The notes beneath the pieces were generated by a model. The model was given only the letters and a program-made list of their open reading frames with translations, was not told the origin of the DNA and ran no database searches. DNA of 64,000 nt, from NCBI RefSeq assembly GCF_900099835.1, contig NZ_FNKP01000002.1, forward strand, positions 1,798,001 to 1,862,000, written 5' to 3'. The translations under genes and the position numbers were made by a program. The DNA comes from Paraburkholderia fungorum (lineage in GTDB: Bacteria; Pseudomonadota; Gammaproteobacteria; Burkholderiales; Burkholderiaceae). Shown piece by piece: positions 27,000-35,300 of this stretch. Numbering within the stretch: position 1 is the first letter of the stretch; each line of letters starts with the position of its first letter.

Positions 27000-27893
27000 T
27001 CAGATCCGGTAGTAACGCTCCGCATTGCGGCGAAACAGCGCCTCTTTTTCACTCGTGCTCGCACCGTCGACGATCGCCGCATACGCGTGCCACACATCCG
27101 TGTACGAGCCGAACAGACGATCGACCGGAAAGTTCGACGCGAACATCGCGCGCCCGACGCCGAACGTATCGATCGTTTCGAGCACATAAGGCCGCAGACT
27201 TTCCACCGTCCATCGATGATCGAACATCGCAAGCCCGCTGATTTTCACGACCACGTTTTCGCAGCCTGCCAGCAGGCGCAACCCGTCACGCCAGGCGCGA
27301 TAACCGGCGACGCTATTGCGATCCACGAACATGCCCGCGTGGTTGACGATCAGCAGCGTGTCGGGATGCGCGCGCGCCAACGCGGTCGCCTCTTCCATTT
27401 GCGACGGATACAGTTGCAGATCGAACGACATGTCATGACGACGCAGCAACGCGAAGTGCTCACGCCATTGCGGCTCGCGCATGAAATGACGGCCGACGTA
27501 ATCGAACAGCTTGTCGTCGTGCACATTCAGAATCTGGCGGATGCCGCGCGTATTTGCGAACGACGCGTGCGCTTCGAGCAACGCAGGCGCATTCGGCGAC
27601 GACAGATCCACACCGGCCACGATCGCGTTCGGCATGCCGCGCGATTCGCTGCGATCCGCGATGGACTGCAGCCAGCGCGTTTCTCCAACCGGATCGGCGG
27701 GATCGTAATTCGCTTCGACGTGCACCAGTTTCAGCACCTCGATATCGCCGGCTTCGCGCAGCAGATCGTCGAGCAGGTAGTCATGCTTCAGCTCGCGCGC
27801 GTCGCCGACGAACGACACGCCCGGATTTTCGAGCCACGGATAACGATGCGTCTTCAGATCCCACAGATGGATATGTGAATCGACAACCTGCAT
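27000..27893 (-). CDS. Amidohydrolase-family sugar lactonase (L-rhamnono/L-fucono-lactonase-like)
   Basis: 297-residue TIM-barrel hydrolase of the COG3618 type. Metal and active-site motifs are visible: VVDSHIHLWDLKTHRYPWLE at the N-terminus (HxH), VEANYDP, LLIVNHAGMFVDRNSVAGYR, VVVKISGLAMFDH and the C-terminal MFASNFPVDRLFGSYTDVWH. Members open L-fucono- and L-rhamnono-lactones or dicarboxylic lactones. In this cluster it would hydrolyse the lactone formed by the L-rhamnose dehydrogenase to L-rhamnonate. It lies between the mutarotase and the ABC ATPase genes in the transport operon. Confidence 0.85.
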   Translation of the reverse strand: MQVVDSHIHLWDLKTHRYPWLENPGVSFVGDARELKHDYLLDDLLREAGDIEVLKLVHVEANYDPADPVGETRWLQSIADRSESRGMPNAIVAGVDLSSPNAPALLEAHASFANTRGIRQILNVHDDKLFDYVGRHFMREPQWREHFALLRRHDMSFDLQLYPSQMEEATALARAHPDTLLIVNHAGMFVDRNSVAGYRAWRDGLRLLAGCENVVVKISGLAMFDHRWTVESLRPYVLETIDTFGVGRAMFASNFPVDRLFGSYTDVWHAYAAIVDGASTSEKEALFRRNAERYYRI

Positions 27894-27973
27894 GCAACAC
27901 TCTCCGTCCAGTGAAAGTCACTTCGAAGTCAATCAACTCGAACCGGTATAAACCCGTGCAAGGGCGACAGCCG

Positions 27974-28297
27974 TCAACTTAGCGAATTCAGATGAAAGAC
28001 CGGCTCCAGCGCTTGCTGAAGCGGCGTGTGATCCGGCGCCGTGTGCATGATGTCGGCCATGTAATCCCACCATTTGCGCATCACGTCGAGTTGCGGCAAT
28101 TCCTCCATGGTGTGACTGGAGGCGCGCGTCAGCACGGCGAAAAGATAGTTGGAATCCGGGTCGAAGAAAATCCGGTAGTCGCGCACCCCTGCGTTGTGCA
28201 GCGCATCAACCAGCTCGGGCCAGATTTGCGCGTGACGTCGTTCGTATTCCTCGCGCATGCCGGGGTTGAGCACCATGCGGAAAGCGATTGTCTCCAT
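27974..28297 (-). CDS. rhaM: L-rhamnose mutarotase
   Basis: 107 residues. The sequence follows E. coli RhaM closely in layout: FRMVLNPGMREEYERRHAQI, WPELVDALHNAGVRDYRIFF, NYLFAVLTRASSHTMEELPQ, and the tryptophan pair MRKWWDYMADIMHTAPDHTP. It interconverts alpha and beta anomers of L-rhamnose, speeding entry into catabolism. First gene of the leftward transport operon, directly downstream of the divergent promoter region shared with the LysR gene. This is one of the two markers that identify the sugar as rhamnose. Confidence 0.92.
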   Translation of the reverse strand: METIAFRMVLNPGMREEYERRHAQIWPELVDALHNAGVRDYRIFFDPDSNYLFAVLTRASSHTMEELPQLDVMRKWWDYMADIMHTAPDHTPLQQALEPVFHLNSLS

Positions 28298-28358
28298 TGC
28301 GGCCTGTCTCCCGTCGTATCCGGGCGCTTTCCTGTGAAACTTAGAAGCGTCTGATGCG

Positions 28359-28404
28359 ACTATAATTCCTGCGTCGATAGCATCTCAATCCGTTGTTGGG
28401 ATTG
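28359..28404. promoter_or_regulatory. Overlapping divergent promoters with LysR-type dyad
   Basis: Leftward (rhamnose operon): -35 TTGAGA (28388-28383) and -10 TATAGT (28364-28359), spacer 18. Rightward (LysR gene): TATAAT at 28361-28366, with only a weak -35. The two -10 boxes overlap. A dyad CAATCC-N7-GGATTG (28386-28404) covers the leftward -35, a suitable place for the LysR protein to act on both promoters. Confidence 0.6.
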
Positions 28405-28435
28405 GGCGATCCACAAACCGAATCGCACCGCATCC

Positions 28436-29434
28436 ATGAGCCAACATTCCGCTGCCGTCGCACTCGTCAATCGGCTCAAGTTCAAGCACCTCGCGCTGCT
28501 CGTCGCACTCGACGACACGCGCAATCTCCACCAGGCCGCCGAAGCCGTCAACGTCGCCCAGCCCAGCGCGAGCCGCATGCTCGGCGATATCGAAGAAGCG
28601 TTCGGCTTCCTGCTGTTCGAGCGCAACGCGCGCGGCATGACGCCCACGCCGCTCGGTGTCGTCACCCTTGCTTACGCCCGCCGCTCGCTGACCGAATTGA
28701 CCCGTTTCGCCGAAGATCTCGACGTCAAGCGGCGCGGCGGTCACGGGCAATTGACGGTCGGCGCGATCATGGGCGCCGCGCCCGATCTGCTCGCCATGTC
28801 CGTGGCTGCGTTGAAAACCGAAAGCCCGCTGCTGAACGTGCGCATCCTCGGCGAAACCAGCGACCAGGTCGTGCAATTGCTGCATCGCCGCGAGATCGAT
28901 CTGGCGCTCGGGCGGCTGACCAGTCCGCTGCAGCACAACGATTTCAGCTTCGAGCCGCTCGCGCGCGAAACCCTGCTGCTGGTCGTGCGCTCGGTGCATC
29001 CGCTGGCGCAGCGCTCGCGCATTACATTGCGCGAACTGATCGACTGGCCGTGGGTGGCGCAGCCCGTCACCAGTCCGGCGCGCGTGCTGTTCGAAGAAGA
29101 ACTTGCGCGCGATGGACTCGCCACGCCGGTGAACCTGACCGAATGCGCGTCGATTTTCGCCACGCTGCAACTGCTCGAAAATTACGATGCGGTGGCGATG
29201 CTGCCCGAGTCGGTGGTGCGCGATCACTTGCGCGGCAAGCTGCTGGTCGCGTTGCCGCTTGAAATCGGCAAGAGCCTCGCGGGCTTCGGCATTCTGACGC
29301 GCAAGGGAGAAACGCTCGCTGAACCCGCGCTGCGTTTCATCGACCTGTTGCGCGGTTTCTCGCGCAAGCTCACGCGCGACGATACCGCCACGCCCGAACC
29401 GGACTTGCGGGTCGTGCCGGCTCCGGTGCATTGA
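28436..29434 (+). CDS. LysR-family regulator of the rhamnose genes
   Basis: 332 residues. The N-terminal winged helix is clear (RLKFKHLALLVALDDTRNLH, QAAEAVNVAQPSASRMLGDI, EEAFGFLLFERNARGMTPTP), followed by the two-lobed effector domain (LTVGAIMGAAPDLLAMSVAA, LLHRREIDLALGRLTSPLQH). It lies between the two leftward rhamnose operons and diverges from the mutarotase gene; the TATAAT and dyad in that gap suggest autoregulation and control of the transport operon. The effector is presumably L-rhamnose or a pathway intermediate. Ends 15 bp from the convergent dehydrogenase gene. Confidence 0.9.
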   Translation: MSQHSAAVALVNRLKFKHLALLVALDDTRNLHQAAEAVNVAQPSASRMLGDIEEAFGFLLFERNARGMTPTPLGVVTLAYARRSLTELTRFAEDLDVKRRGGHGQLTVGAIMGAAPDLLAMSVAALKTESPLLNVRILGETSDQVVQLLHRREIDLALGRLTSPLQHNDFSFEPLARETLLLVVRSVHPLAQRSRITLRELIDWPWVAQPVTSPARVLFEEELARDGLATPVNLTECASIFATLQLLENYDAVAMLPESVVRDHLRGKLLVALPLEIGKSLAGFGILTRKGETLAEPALRFIDLLRGFSRKLTRDDTATPEPDLRVVPAPVH

Positions 29435-29449
29435 ACTCGGCATTGCACG

Positions 29450-30232
29450 TTATTGCAGGTTGACGAACAGACCGCCGTCGACCAGCAACGCCGCGCCGGT
29501 GACATAGCGCGCGCGGTCCGAGGCGAGAAACACGACGCACTCGGCCACGTCTTCCGGGCGGCCGAGACGGCCTAGCGGAATGCGTTTTTCGAAGTACGCT
29601 TTCTTCGCTTCGTCCGCGAGATCTTCAGCGTTCAGGTCGGTGGCGATCGTGCCCGGCATCACCGAATTGCAGCGGATGCCATACGGTCCCAGCGCCACCG
29701 CGCACGACTGCATCAGCGAATGCACGCCTGCTTTGGTCGGCGTGTAGTGCGTTTGCATGCCGCCGCCCACCAGTGCGCTAATCGAACTCGTCGCCACAAT
29801 CGCGCCACCTGTTCCCTGCTTTTTCATCTGCTGCGCGGTGGCTTGCGTGACATAAAACGCGCCGTTCAGATTGACCGCCACCGTCGATTCCAGCACTTCC
29901 GGCGGCATGTCGAGAAACGCATGAAACGGACAGATGCCGGCATTGCTCGCGAGCACGTCCACTTTGCCAAATGCATCGACCGTATGACGCACGAGTTCCT
30001 GGCCCGTTTCGCGGGCAGCAACATTGCCTTCGACCGCGATCACGCGCCGCCCCAGCGCCTCGATTTCGCCGACCACTTCTTCAACGGCCGAACGGCGTCC
30101 ATAGGATGCGTCGTTATCGCCCCAGTAGTTGATCGCCACGTCCGCCCCTTCGGCGGCGCACGCGACGGCAATCGCACGGCCGATACCGCGCGAACCACCT
30201 GTGACGATCACGACCTTGTCCTTGAGCAGCAC
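29450..30232 (-). CDS. Short-chain dehydrogenase, probable L-rhamnose 1-dehydrogenase
   Basis: 260-residue SDR. Cofactor motif VVIVTGGSRGIGRAIAVACA, NAG (ASNAGICPFH), catalytic serine in VATSSISALVGGG, and YxxxK in THYTPTKAG. The C-terminus (RYVTGAALLVDGGLFVNLQ) is typical. In the non-phosphorylating rhamnose pathway this step makes L-rhamnono-1,4-lactone. Translation begins at a GTG at 30232 with AGGAG six bases upstream. Substrate assignment rests on the neighbouring rhamnonate dehydratase and mutarotase; by motif alone it could act on another sugar. Confidence 0.82.
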   Translation of the reverse strand: MLLKDKVVIVTGGSRGIGRAIAVACAAEGADVAINYWGDNDASYGRRSAVEEVVGEIEALGRRVIAVEGNVAARETGQELVRHTVDAFGKVDVLASNAGICPFHAFLDMPPEVLESTVAVNLNGAFYVTQATAQQMKKQGTGGAIVATSSISALVGGGMQTHYTPTKAGVHSLMQSCAVALGPYGIRCNSVMPGTIATDLNAEDLADEAKKAYFEKRIPLGRLGRPEDVAECVVFLASDRARYVTGAALLVDGGLFVNLQ

Positions 30233-30308
30233 GTCATTCTCCTTTGCGGGTCAACACCAATACTGATTGAAAGCGGTACGAACATCGATTCGATGCGTGC
30301 CGCGAAAA

Positions 30309-31487
30309 TCAACGCGGATAAGGCCGCACCAGTGCGCATTCCGGATTCAGGCGCACGCCGAATCCCGGCGTGTCCGGCACCTTCATTCTTCCATTCACCG
30401 GCACCGGTTCGTCGAGCAGAAGCGGTGTGAACATCGGCACGACTTCGTCGGCTTTCGGCGCCATCATCAGGAACTCGGAGAACGGCGAGTTGTGCCGCGT
30501 GACGACGAAGTGATAGCTATAGACCGACGAACCGTGCGGCACGACCATCACATTGTGAGCATCGGCGAGTGCCGAGATCTTGATCAGTTCGGTGATGCCG
30601 CCGCACCAGCCCACATCGGGTTGAATCAGATCGCAGCACTGCATCTCCAGCAGCATGCGGAAGCCCCAACGTGTCGCTTCGTGTTCTCCGGTGGACACCA
30701 TCATGCCGCGTGGCACGTTGCGGCGCAGTTCGGCGTAACCCCAGTAGTCGTCGGGCGGCAGGCATTCTTCGATCCACTTCAGGCCGTATTCGTGCGCACC
30801 CTGCGCGAGCTTCGTGGCGTACGGCACATCGAGACTCATCCAGCAGTCGTACATCAGCCAGAAGTCGTCGCCGACGCGGCTGCGCATGTCCGCGAGTTTT
30901 TCCAGATTCTTCTTCAGACCCGCTTCGCCTTCAGCCGGTCCATGCTGCAACGGCAATTTCCCGCCGATAAACCCCATCTCTTTCGCGAGATCGGGCCGCG
31001 CGCCGGTCGCGTAGAAGATAAGTTCGTCGCGCACCGGGCCGCCCAATAGCTGATACACCGGCTCCTTGCGCACCTTCGCGAGCAGATCCCACAGCGCGAG
31101 ATCGACGCCCGAAATCGTATTCAGCACCACGCCTTTGCGGCCGTAGTACAGCGTGGAGAAGTACATCTGGTCCCACATCTTCTCGATGTCGGTGACGAGT
31201 TGCCCTTCGAGAAAGCGCGCCAGATGTTTCTCGACGATGAACGCGCCGATCTCGCCGCCCGTCGTCACCGCGAACCCGACCGTGCCGTCGCTCGCCTCGA
31301 TCTCGACGACCAGCGTGCCCAGCACGTTGATACCGAACGACTGACGGCTCTGGCGATACTCGGGATAACGCGCCATCGGCGTGGCGATGTGATCGTCGAT
31401 CCAGTGTCCACCGGGTTGATCGTGATAATCCGCCCCGCCGCCGCGGACGATGAAGGCACGCACGTGCCGGATAGTAGGCATGGCCAT
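30309..31487 (-). CDS. rhmD: L-rhamnonate dehydratase
   Basis: 392-residue enolase-superfamily dehydratase: L-rhamnonate to 2-keto-3-deoxy-L-rhamnonate. It follows E. coli RhmD closely over its whole length: [100 protein letters not shown], and [20 protein letters not shown]. The Mg ligand positions (YDCW, EECLP, STGEHE) are all visible. I start at ATG 31487 because GGAG lies eight bases upstream. This gene is the strongest evidence that the pathway is for rhamnose rather than fucose. Confidence 0.95.
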   Translation of the reverse strand: MAMPTIRHVRAFIVRGGGADYHDQPGGHWIDDHIATPMARYPEYRQSRQSFGINVLGTLVVEIEASDGTVGFAVTTGGEIGAFIVEKHLARFLEGQLVTDIEKMWDQMYFSTLYYGRKGVVLNTISGVDLALWDLLAKVRKEPVYQLLGGPVRDELIFYATGARPDLAKEMGFIGGKLPLQHGPAEGEAGLKKNLEKLADMRSRVGDDFWLMYDCWMSLDVPYATKLAQGAHEYGLKWIEECLPPDDYWGYAELRRNVPRGMMVSTGEHEATRWGFRMLLEMQCCDLIQPDVGWCGGITELIKISALADAHNVMVVPHGSSVYSYHFVVTRHNSPFSEFLMMAPKADEVVPMFTPLLLDEPVPVNGRMKVPDTPGFGVRLNPECALVRPYPR

Positions 31488-31500
31488 GAAAAAGGCTCCG

Positions 31501-31704
31501 TTAGGGATGCGTCGAACGTGCAGTCGACAATGCGCCTCGCGGGCGCGATGCAATAAGTTCTGGAAAGATTGTTTGCCGGTCAGACGGCGTCTCGAAACAG
31601 CAGCGCTGCGGATCACGAACACGACGAATACGAAGGGTTTCGCTCACGGACGCCGCGCCAACGCGCGACACACCGCCTTGCTCGCGCCAGGCGTGCAAAT
31701 TCAT
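31501..31704 (-). CDS. Candidate 67-residue protein inside the rhamnose operon
   Basis: A short frame beginning [20 protein letters not shown] with a strong AAGGAG six bases before the ATG at 31704. It sits in the otherwise empty 291 bp between the keto-deoxy-rhamnonate dehydrogenase and rhamnonate dehydratase genes. A perfect 8-bp hairpin (GAAGCACG-CGTGA-CGTGCTTC, 31719-31739) lies just before its Shine-Dalgarno. The C-terminal half is Arg/Ser-rich and not domain-like, so it could be the remnant of a truncated gene or a leader. I do not recognise it. Confidence 0.4.
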   Translation of the reverse strand: MNLHAWREQGGVSRVGAASVSETLRIRRVRDPQRCCFETPSDRQTIFPELIASRPRGALSTARSTHP

Positions 31705-31778
31705 GTCGTCTCCTTCGCGAAGCACGCGTGACGTGCTTCACCTTTCTTGTATTCGATACCCGCTTACGCCACCGCGAC

Positions 31779-32531
31779 TCAGTAAGTCGCCCGTCCGCCT
31801 GACAGATCGAACACCGAGCCGGTGCTGAACGCGCAGTCTTCGGACGACAGCCAGAGAATCAGCGACGCCGCTTCTTCCGGCAACAGGAAGCGGTTCATCG
31901 GAATCTTCGAGAGCATGTAGTCGATGTGCTGCTGCGACATAGAATCGAAGATTTCGGTTTTGGCCGCAGCCGGCGTAACTGCATTGACGAGAATGTTCTT
32001 CGTCGCGAGTTCTTTACCGAGCGATTTGGTCAGCCCGATCAGACCCGCCTTCGACGCGCTGTAGTGCGACGCGTTCGGATTGCCTTCCTTGCCCGCCACC
32101 GACGCGATATTGACGATCCGGCCATAGCCCTGCTTGAGCATTTGCGGCACCACGGCGCGGCAGGTGAGATACGGTCCGATCAGATTGACGTCGATCACGC
32201 GACGCCACATATCGGGCTCCAGCTCCCACGTCGTGCCGTTGCCGCCGGTGATGCCGGCGCAATTGACCAGCACGTCGATCGCACCGTGATCGGCGACGGT
32301 CTGACTAGCGGCCTGCGCGACGGCGGCTTCCTGAGTCAACTCGACCGTGACGGCCGTCACCTTGCCCAGTTCGGCAAGCTCGGCCTGGCTGCGCGCGAGA
32401 CGCTCGCTGTCGACGTCCCATAAGGCCACCGATGCGCCAGACTTCAACGCCCGTTGCGCCACCGCGTAGCCGATACCGCGCGCGCCGCCCGTAATGGCGA
32501 CTACGCGCCCCTCCAGATCGATCCGATTCAT
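31779..32531 (-). CDS. Short-chain dehydrogenase, probable 2-keto-3-deoxy-L-rhamnonate 4-dehydrogenase
   Basis: 250-residue SDR: VVAITGGARGIGYAVAQRAL, NCAGITGGNGTTW, IVNIASVAGKEGNPNASHYS, and ASKAGLIGLTKSLGKELATK with the catalytic Tyr/Lys pair. In the LRA5-type route it oxidises L-2-keto-3-deoxy-rhamnonate to the 2,4-diketo acid, which is then hydrolysed to pyruvate and lactate. It is the first gene of the leftward catabolic operon; upstream is a 296-bp gap shared with the divergent response-regulator gene. The specific substrate is inferred from context; the SDR fold itself is certain. Confidence 0.83.
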   Translation of the reverse strand: MNRIDLEGRVVAITGGARGIGYAVAQRALKSGASVALWDVDSERLARSQAELAELGKVTAVTVELTQEAAVAQAASQTVADHGAIDVLVNCAGITGGNGTTWELEPDMWRRVIDVNLIGPYLTCRAVVPQMLKQGYGRIVNIASVAGKEGNPNASHYSASKAGLIGLTKSLGKELATKNILVNAVTPAAAKTEIFDSMSQQHIDYMLSKIPMNRFLLPEEAASLILWLSSEDCAFSTGSVFDLSGGRATY

Positions 32532-32790
32532 CGCTGTGCTCCTGTGGGCCGCCCGAGCGGCGTGCCTCTGTAAGTTGTTGTGATGCTGCTGCGACTACCT
32601 AGGTTGCTGCCAATATACGGGCGGGGCGATGTGGTAACAATTCGAGTATTGGAGGGGGTGATAACAAAAGCGGATCGGGATGGCCGGGCGAGTTTTGCCG
32701 GATAGCGAGTCGAGAGAACGACAGCGACGCAACAATAAACGCCCGCTTGAAGTCTGGTCTGAACTTTGGCTTGAACTTGGCCGGCCTCCG

Positions 32791-32814
32791 ATTGCCAAAC
32801 CCAATATTGGTAAT
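32791..32814. promoter_or_regulatory. Near-perfect inverted repeat before the response regulator
   Basis: ATTGCCAA (32791-32798) and TTGGTAAT (32807-32814) are complementary except for one position; the inner part contains the palindrome CCAATATTGG (32801-32810). It ends 13 bp before the start at 32828, so a bound protein would block translation initiation or early transcription. Candidate autoregulatory or rhamnose-operon site. Confidence 0.45.
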
Positions 32815-32827
32815 CGGGAAATCTGGC

Positions 32828-33217
32828 ATGGCAAGCGTACTACTCGTAGACGACGACCCGGAAGCTCTCGCTGCATGGAGCGCAAGCTGCACGGCTGACG
32901 GTTTCGAAACAAGAATCGCAAACGACGGTCAATCCGCGTTGGCGATGTTCATCGACTCCCCTGCCGACATCGTCGTTGCCGACTGGCGCATGCCGGTCAT
33001 GTCGGGTAGCGAACTCTGTCATCGACTGCGCAACCTGCCTGGGCTGGCGGACGTCGTCTTCATTCTGGTGTCGGGAGAACCGAGCCCGCCGGCCTTCATC
33101 AGTTATGACGGCTTCCTTCGCAAGCCGGTAGACGGGGCCATGCTGCTCACGACCATGCGGCGACTGCTGGCCGATCACGCCACCCATCGGCAAATGCAGC
33201 ACGGCGGCGCGACGTAG
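32828..33217 (+). CDS. Stand-alone CheY-like receiver protein
   Basis: 129 residues consisting of one receiver domain: acidic pair in MASVLLVDDDPEALAAWSAS, phospho-acceptor aspartate in IVVADWRMPVMSGSELCHRL and the conserved Lys in DGFLRKPVDGAMLL. No output domain follows. The ATG at 32828 is chosen since the domain begins there and a GGGAAA site precedes it. No histidine kinase is nearby, so its partner is unknown. Divergent from the rhamnose catabolic operon, convergent with the DUF1254 gene. Confidence 0.88.
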   Translation: MASVLLVDDDPEALAAWSASCTADGFETRIANDGQSALAMFIDSPADIVVADWRMPVMSGSELCHRLRNLPGLADVVFILVSGEPSPPAFISYDGFLRKPVDGAMLLTTMRRLLADHATHRQMQHGGAT

Positions 33218-33245
33218 CCAGACGCATCGAAACAACCCGTACTAT

Positions 33246-34316
33246 TTACTGCACCGGCTTCGCATCCGGAAAAACCCACGCGCCACTTAAAATTTCCTCG
33301 CGCGGACGATAAAGCCGCACGGTGTAGTTCCAGCCGGAAACTACGGGCACGCAGTTGGCGATTTTTCCATCGCATCCGCCGAACTGGATGTCGATCGAAC
33401 CGTCTGCGCCTTTCTTCGCCGTCAGGTTATTGAGCGTGTAAGCGTTATACGCGTTCTTCTGAAAGTAACCCTCGGCGTTGTACACGCTCACCGACCAGAA
33501 CGCGTCGACCGGAACGTCCTTGACGTTGAGACGATAAATCGTCTGCCCGTCGTTACGCTGTGGGGTGATGTTGAGATAAGTTGCATCGCGGTCGGGATTG
33601 CCACCCCACGCCGCCGCCGTTCCGATCAGATGCCTGACCGGATCGACCTGCTCTCTGGTACCGAACGACTTTTTGAAATCGGGAAGAGTCGTCGCGAGAA
33701 CCAGCAGAGCGTCGCGCATTTTCTTCTGACTGACCGGGTCCCAATTCGACGAGTCGAGCTTGCCCGGCGACCGCTGGCTGACCTTGATCGCATCCTGCAA
33801 CGCGTGAACTTTTTTGATGTCGTCCGGGTTCGCCGGGTCTACGAGCGTACGGATTCCAATCACCACATAACGTGTACCGACGTTATCGCGGGTCAGCGTA
33901 TGAGCGCCGGGGCCATAGAACACGTTCGGCACATAGTGGTCCTCGTTGATCACCTGAAGCGACATGAAACGTGTGCCGGGATCAGGCATCGTGATCGTCA
34001 CCGGTCCGGCGTCGAGGTCGAATATGCCGGACGTGTAAAGCGTGTCGCGGTTGAGCCGGATCACCGTCTGGTCGTCGATGGAGGCCGGCTCACGGTGATG
34101 ATAGAGCTTACCCAAACCGCCCTGCTTCACCAGCGAAGCGATGTACTGATCCGATTCGGCGCGCACGAAGTTATCAACGGTAACGGGAATCGCCGCATTG
34201 CCCGATGACGGCGCAGCCGACTGCGCGTGAACGCTGAACGGTGCAACAAGAGGAACGACGCCAAGCACCGCGACCGCGGCGCCAGGAATGCACCTGCTGA
34301 TCCGAGACGGCTTCAT
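33246..34316 (-). CDS. Exported DUF1254/DUF1214 protein (short form)
   Basis: 356 residues with a signal peptide (PGAAVAVLGVVPLVAPFSVH then AQS). The N-terminal domain has the DUF1254 features VDNFVRAESDQYIASLVKQG, IRLNRDTLYTSGIFDLDAGP and MPDPGTRFMSLQVINEDHYV; the C-terminal DUF1214 domain ends with PVVSGWNYTVRLYRPREEIL and GAWVFPDAKPVQ. Both domains are beta-sandwich folds; no enzymatic role is established. Last gene of a six-gene leftward block whose first gene is a longer paralogue. Confidence 0.9.
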   Translation of the reverse strand: MKPSRISRCIPGAAVAVLGVVPLVAPFSVHAQSAAPSSGNAAIPVTVDNFVRAESDQYIASLVKQGGLGKLYHHREPASIDDQTVIRLNRDTLYTSGIFDLDAGPVTITMPDPGTRFMSLQVINEDHYVPNVFYGPGAHTLTRDNVGTRYVVIGIRTLVDPANPDDIKKVHALQDAIKVSQRSPGKLDSSNWDPVSQKKMRDALLVLATTLPDFKKSFGTREQVDPVRHLIGTAAAWGGNPDRDATYLNITPQRNDGQTIYRLNVKDVPVDAFWSVSVYNAEGYFQKNAYNAYTLNNLTAKKGADGSIDIQFGGCDGKIANCVPVVSGWNYTVRLYRPREEILSGAWVFPDAKPVQ

Positions 34317-34330
34317 GAAAGTATCCCTTT

Positions 34331-34564
34331 CTACTCGTCGGCGTCGATAAAGAGCATCGAGATATAAAGAACGGTCGATACGACGATGATGCCCACGCCG
34401 ACCAGTACCTTGGTCCGGTTGAATTCGAGTCCACCGTTGATCGCAACAGCAATTCCTGCGACTGCGGCCAGCGTGCCGAACGCGGCAAGTCCTACGTGTA
34501 TCTTGCTGCGAATCAGCTTTCTACGCATCGACGCGTCAGTCGGTTCCGGTCGTTCCTGTTCCAT
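34331..34564 (-). CDS. Small two-helix membrane protein, hypothetical
   Basis: 77 residues: charged N-terminus MEQERPEPTDASMRRKLIRS, then two hydrophobic segments (HVGLAAFGTLAAVAGIAVAI and VLVGVGIIVVSTVLYISMLF). An AAGGAG six bases before the ATG at 34564 fixes the start. Fourteen bases separate its stop from the start of the DUF1254 gene downstream, so they are probably one transcript. No family recognised. Confidence 0.75.
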   Translation of the reverse strand: MEQERPEPTDASMRRKLIRSKIHVGLAAFGTLAAVAGIAVAINGGLEFNRTKVLVGVGIIVVSTVLYISMLFIDADE

Positions 34565-34647
34565 TTCATGCTCCTTCACGCGAACCAATATGACATCGCC
34601 GATGCGTCGCCAAGCTTTCGATGAACTACCTGGTCACGCCATGCGGT

Positions 34648-35259
34648 TCACTGCGCCTGCGTATCGTTGCGCGCAACCGATGCGGCGATCGCGGTCACAA
34701 AAACCGCCCGCACCGAGTCGCCGACCTTGATCTTATCCAGTGCAACTTGCGGTGCCACGTCGAGCGTTTCCGTGCGCGTCGGTCCACGCAACGTAATCGT
34801 GCGATGCTTGCGATCGATTCTCTGCACCGTCGCCACCACTTCGACCCGACGAGCCGACGCCACCACGCCGCCGGAAGCAGGCTGTGCGAGTTCCGTGTCG
34901 ACACGTTGACGGATTCCCTTCGACGCCAGCCGGTCCACGCCGATCAGAACTGCCTTCTGGTAAGCAATATTCAGAATTTCTCCGACGTGCAGTTTCTTCA
35001 CGTCCGCGACGTCGGGATTCACGTCGAGAACCGCGATATTGCCTTCAGGGCCCTGAAGCGCGACGCTATTCGAATCGGCATCGATTTCGACGACGCGCGC
35101 CTGAAGATGGATCAGCGCCGCCGCGCCCACGGCCTGCGGAGCCGGTTCAGAAGCCGGGGCCTGAGCAAACACGGGCGGAGCAGCGATGAGAAGAACCGTC
35201 AGCGCGGCAATCGCGGTCTTCACCTGATATGAAAGCGGACTCGATGTAGAACAAGCCAT
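34648..35259 (-). CDS. Exported protein of unknown function
   Basis: 203 residues with a signal peptide (VKTAIAALTVLLIAAPPVFA then QAP). The mature part has two similar beta-rich halves: ARVVEIDADSNSVALQGPEG with VLDVNPDVADVKKLHVGEIL, and ATVQRIDRKHRTITLRGPTR with LDVAPQVALDKIKVGDSVRA. The repeated layout (V..ID....I.L.GP....LDV.P.V....K..VGD) indicates an internal duplication of an OB/barrel-like unit. GGAGG precedes the ATG at 35259. Part of the DUF1254 block. Confidence 0.8.
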   Translation of the reverse strand: MACSTSSPLSYQVKTAIAALTVLLIAAPPVFAQAPASEPAPQAVGAAALIHLQARVVEIDADSNSVALQGPEGNIAVLDVNPDVADVKKLHVGEILNIAYQKAVLIGVDRLASKGIRQRVDTELAQPASGGVVASARRVEVVATVQRIDRKHRTITLRGPTRTETLDVAPQVALDKIKVGDSVRAVFVTAIAASVARNDTQAQ

Positions 35260-35300
35260 GGAAACCCTCCGGTTGACTGCGTCGTTGACATAAGCAGATT

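Noticed and set aside
28385..29443. 352-codon minus-strand frame opposite the LysR gene
   Set aside because: Gln/Arg/His-rich shadow; would abolish the divergent promoter arrangement.
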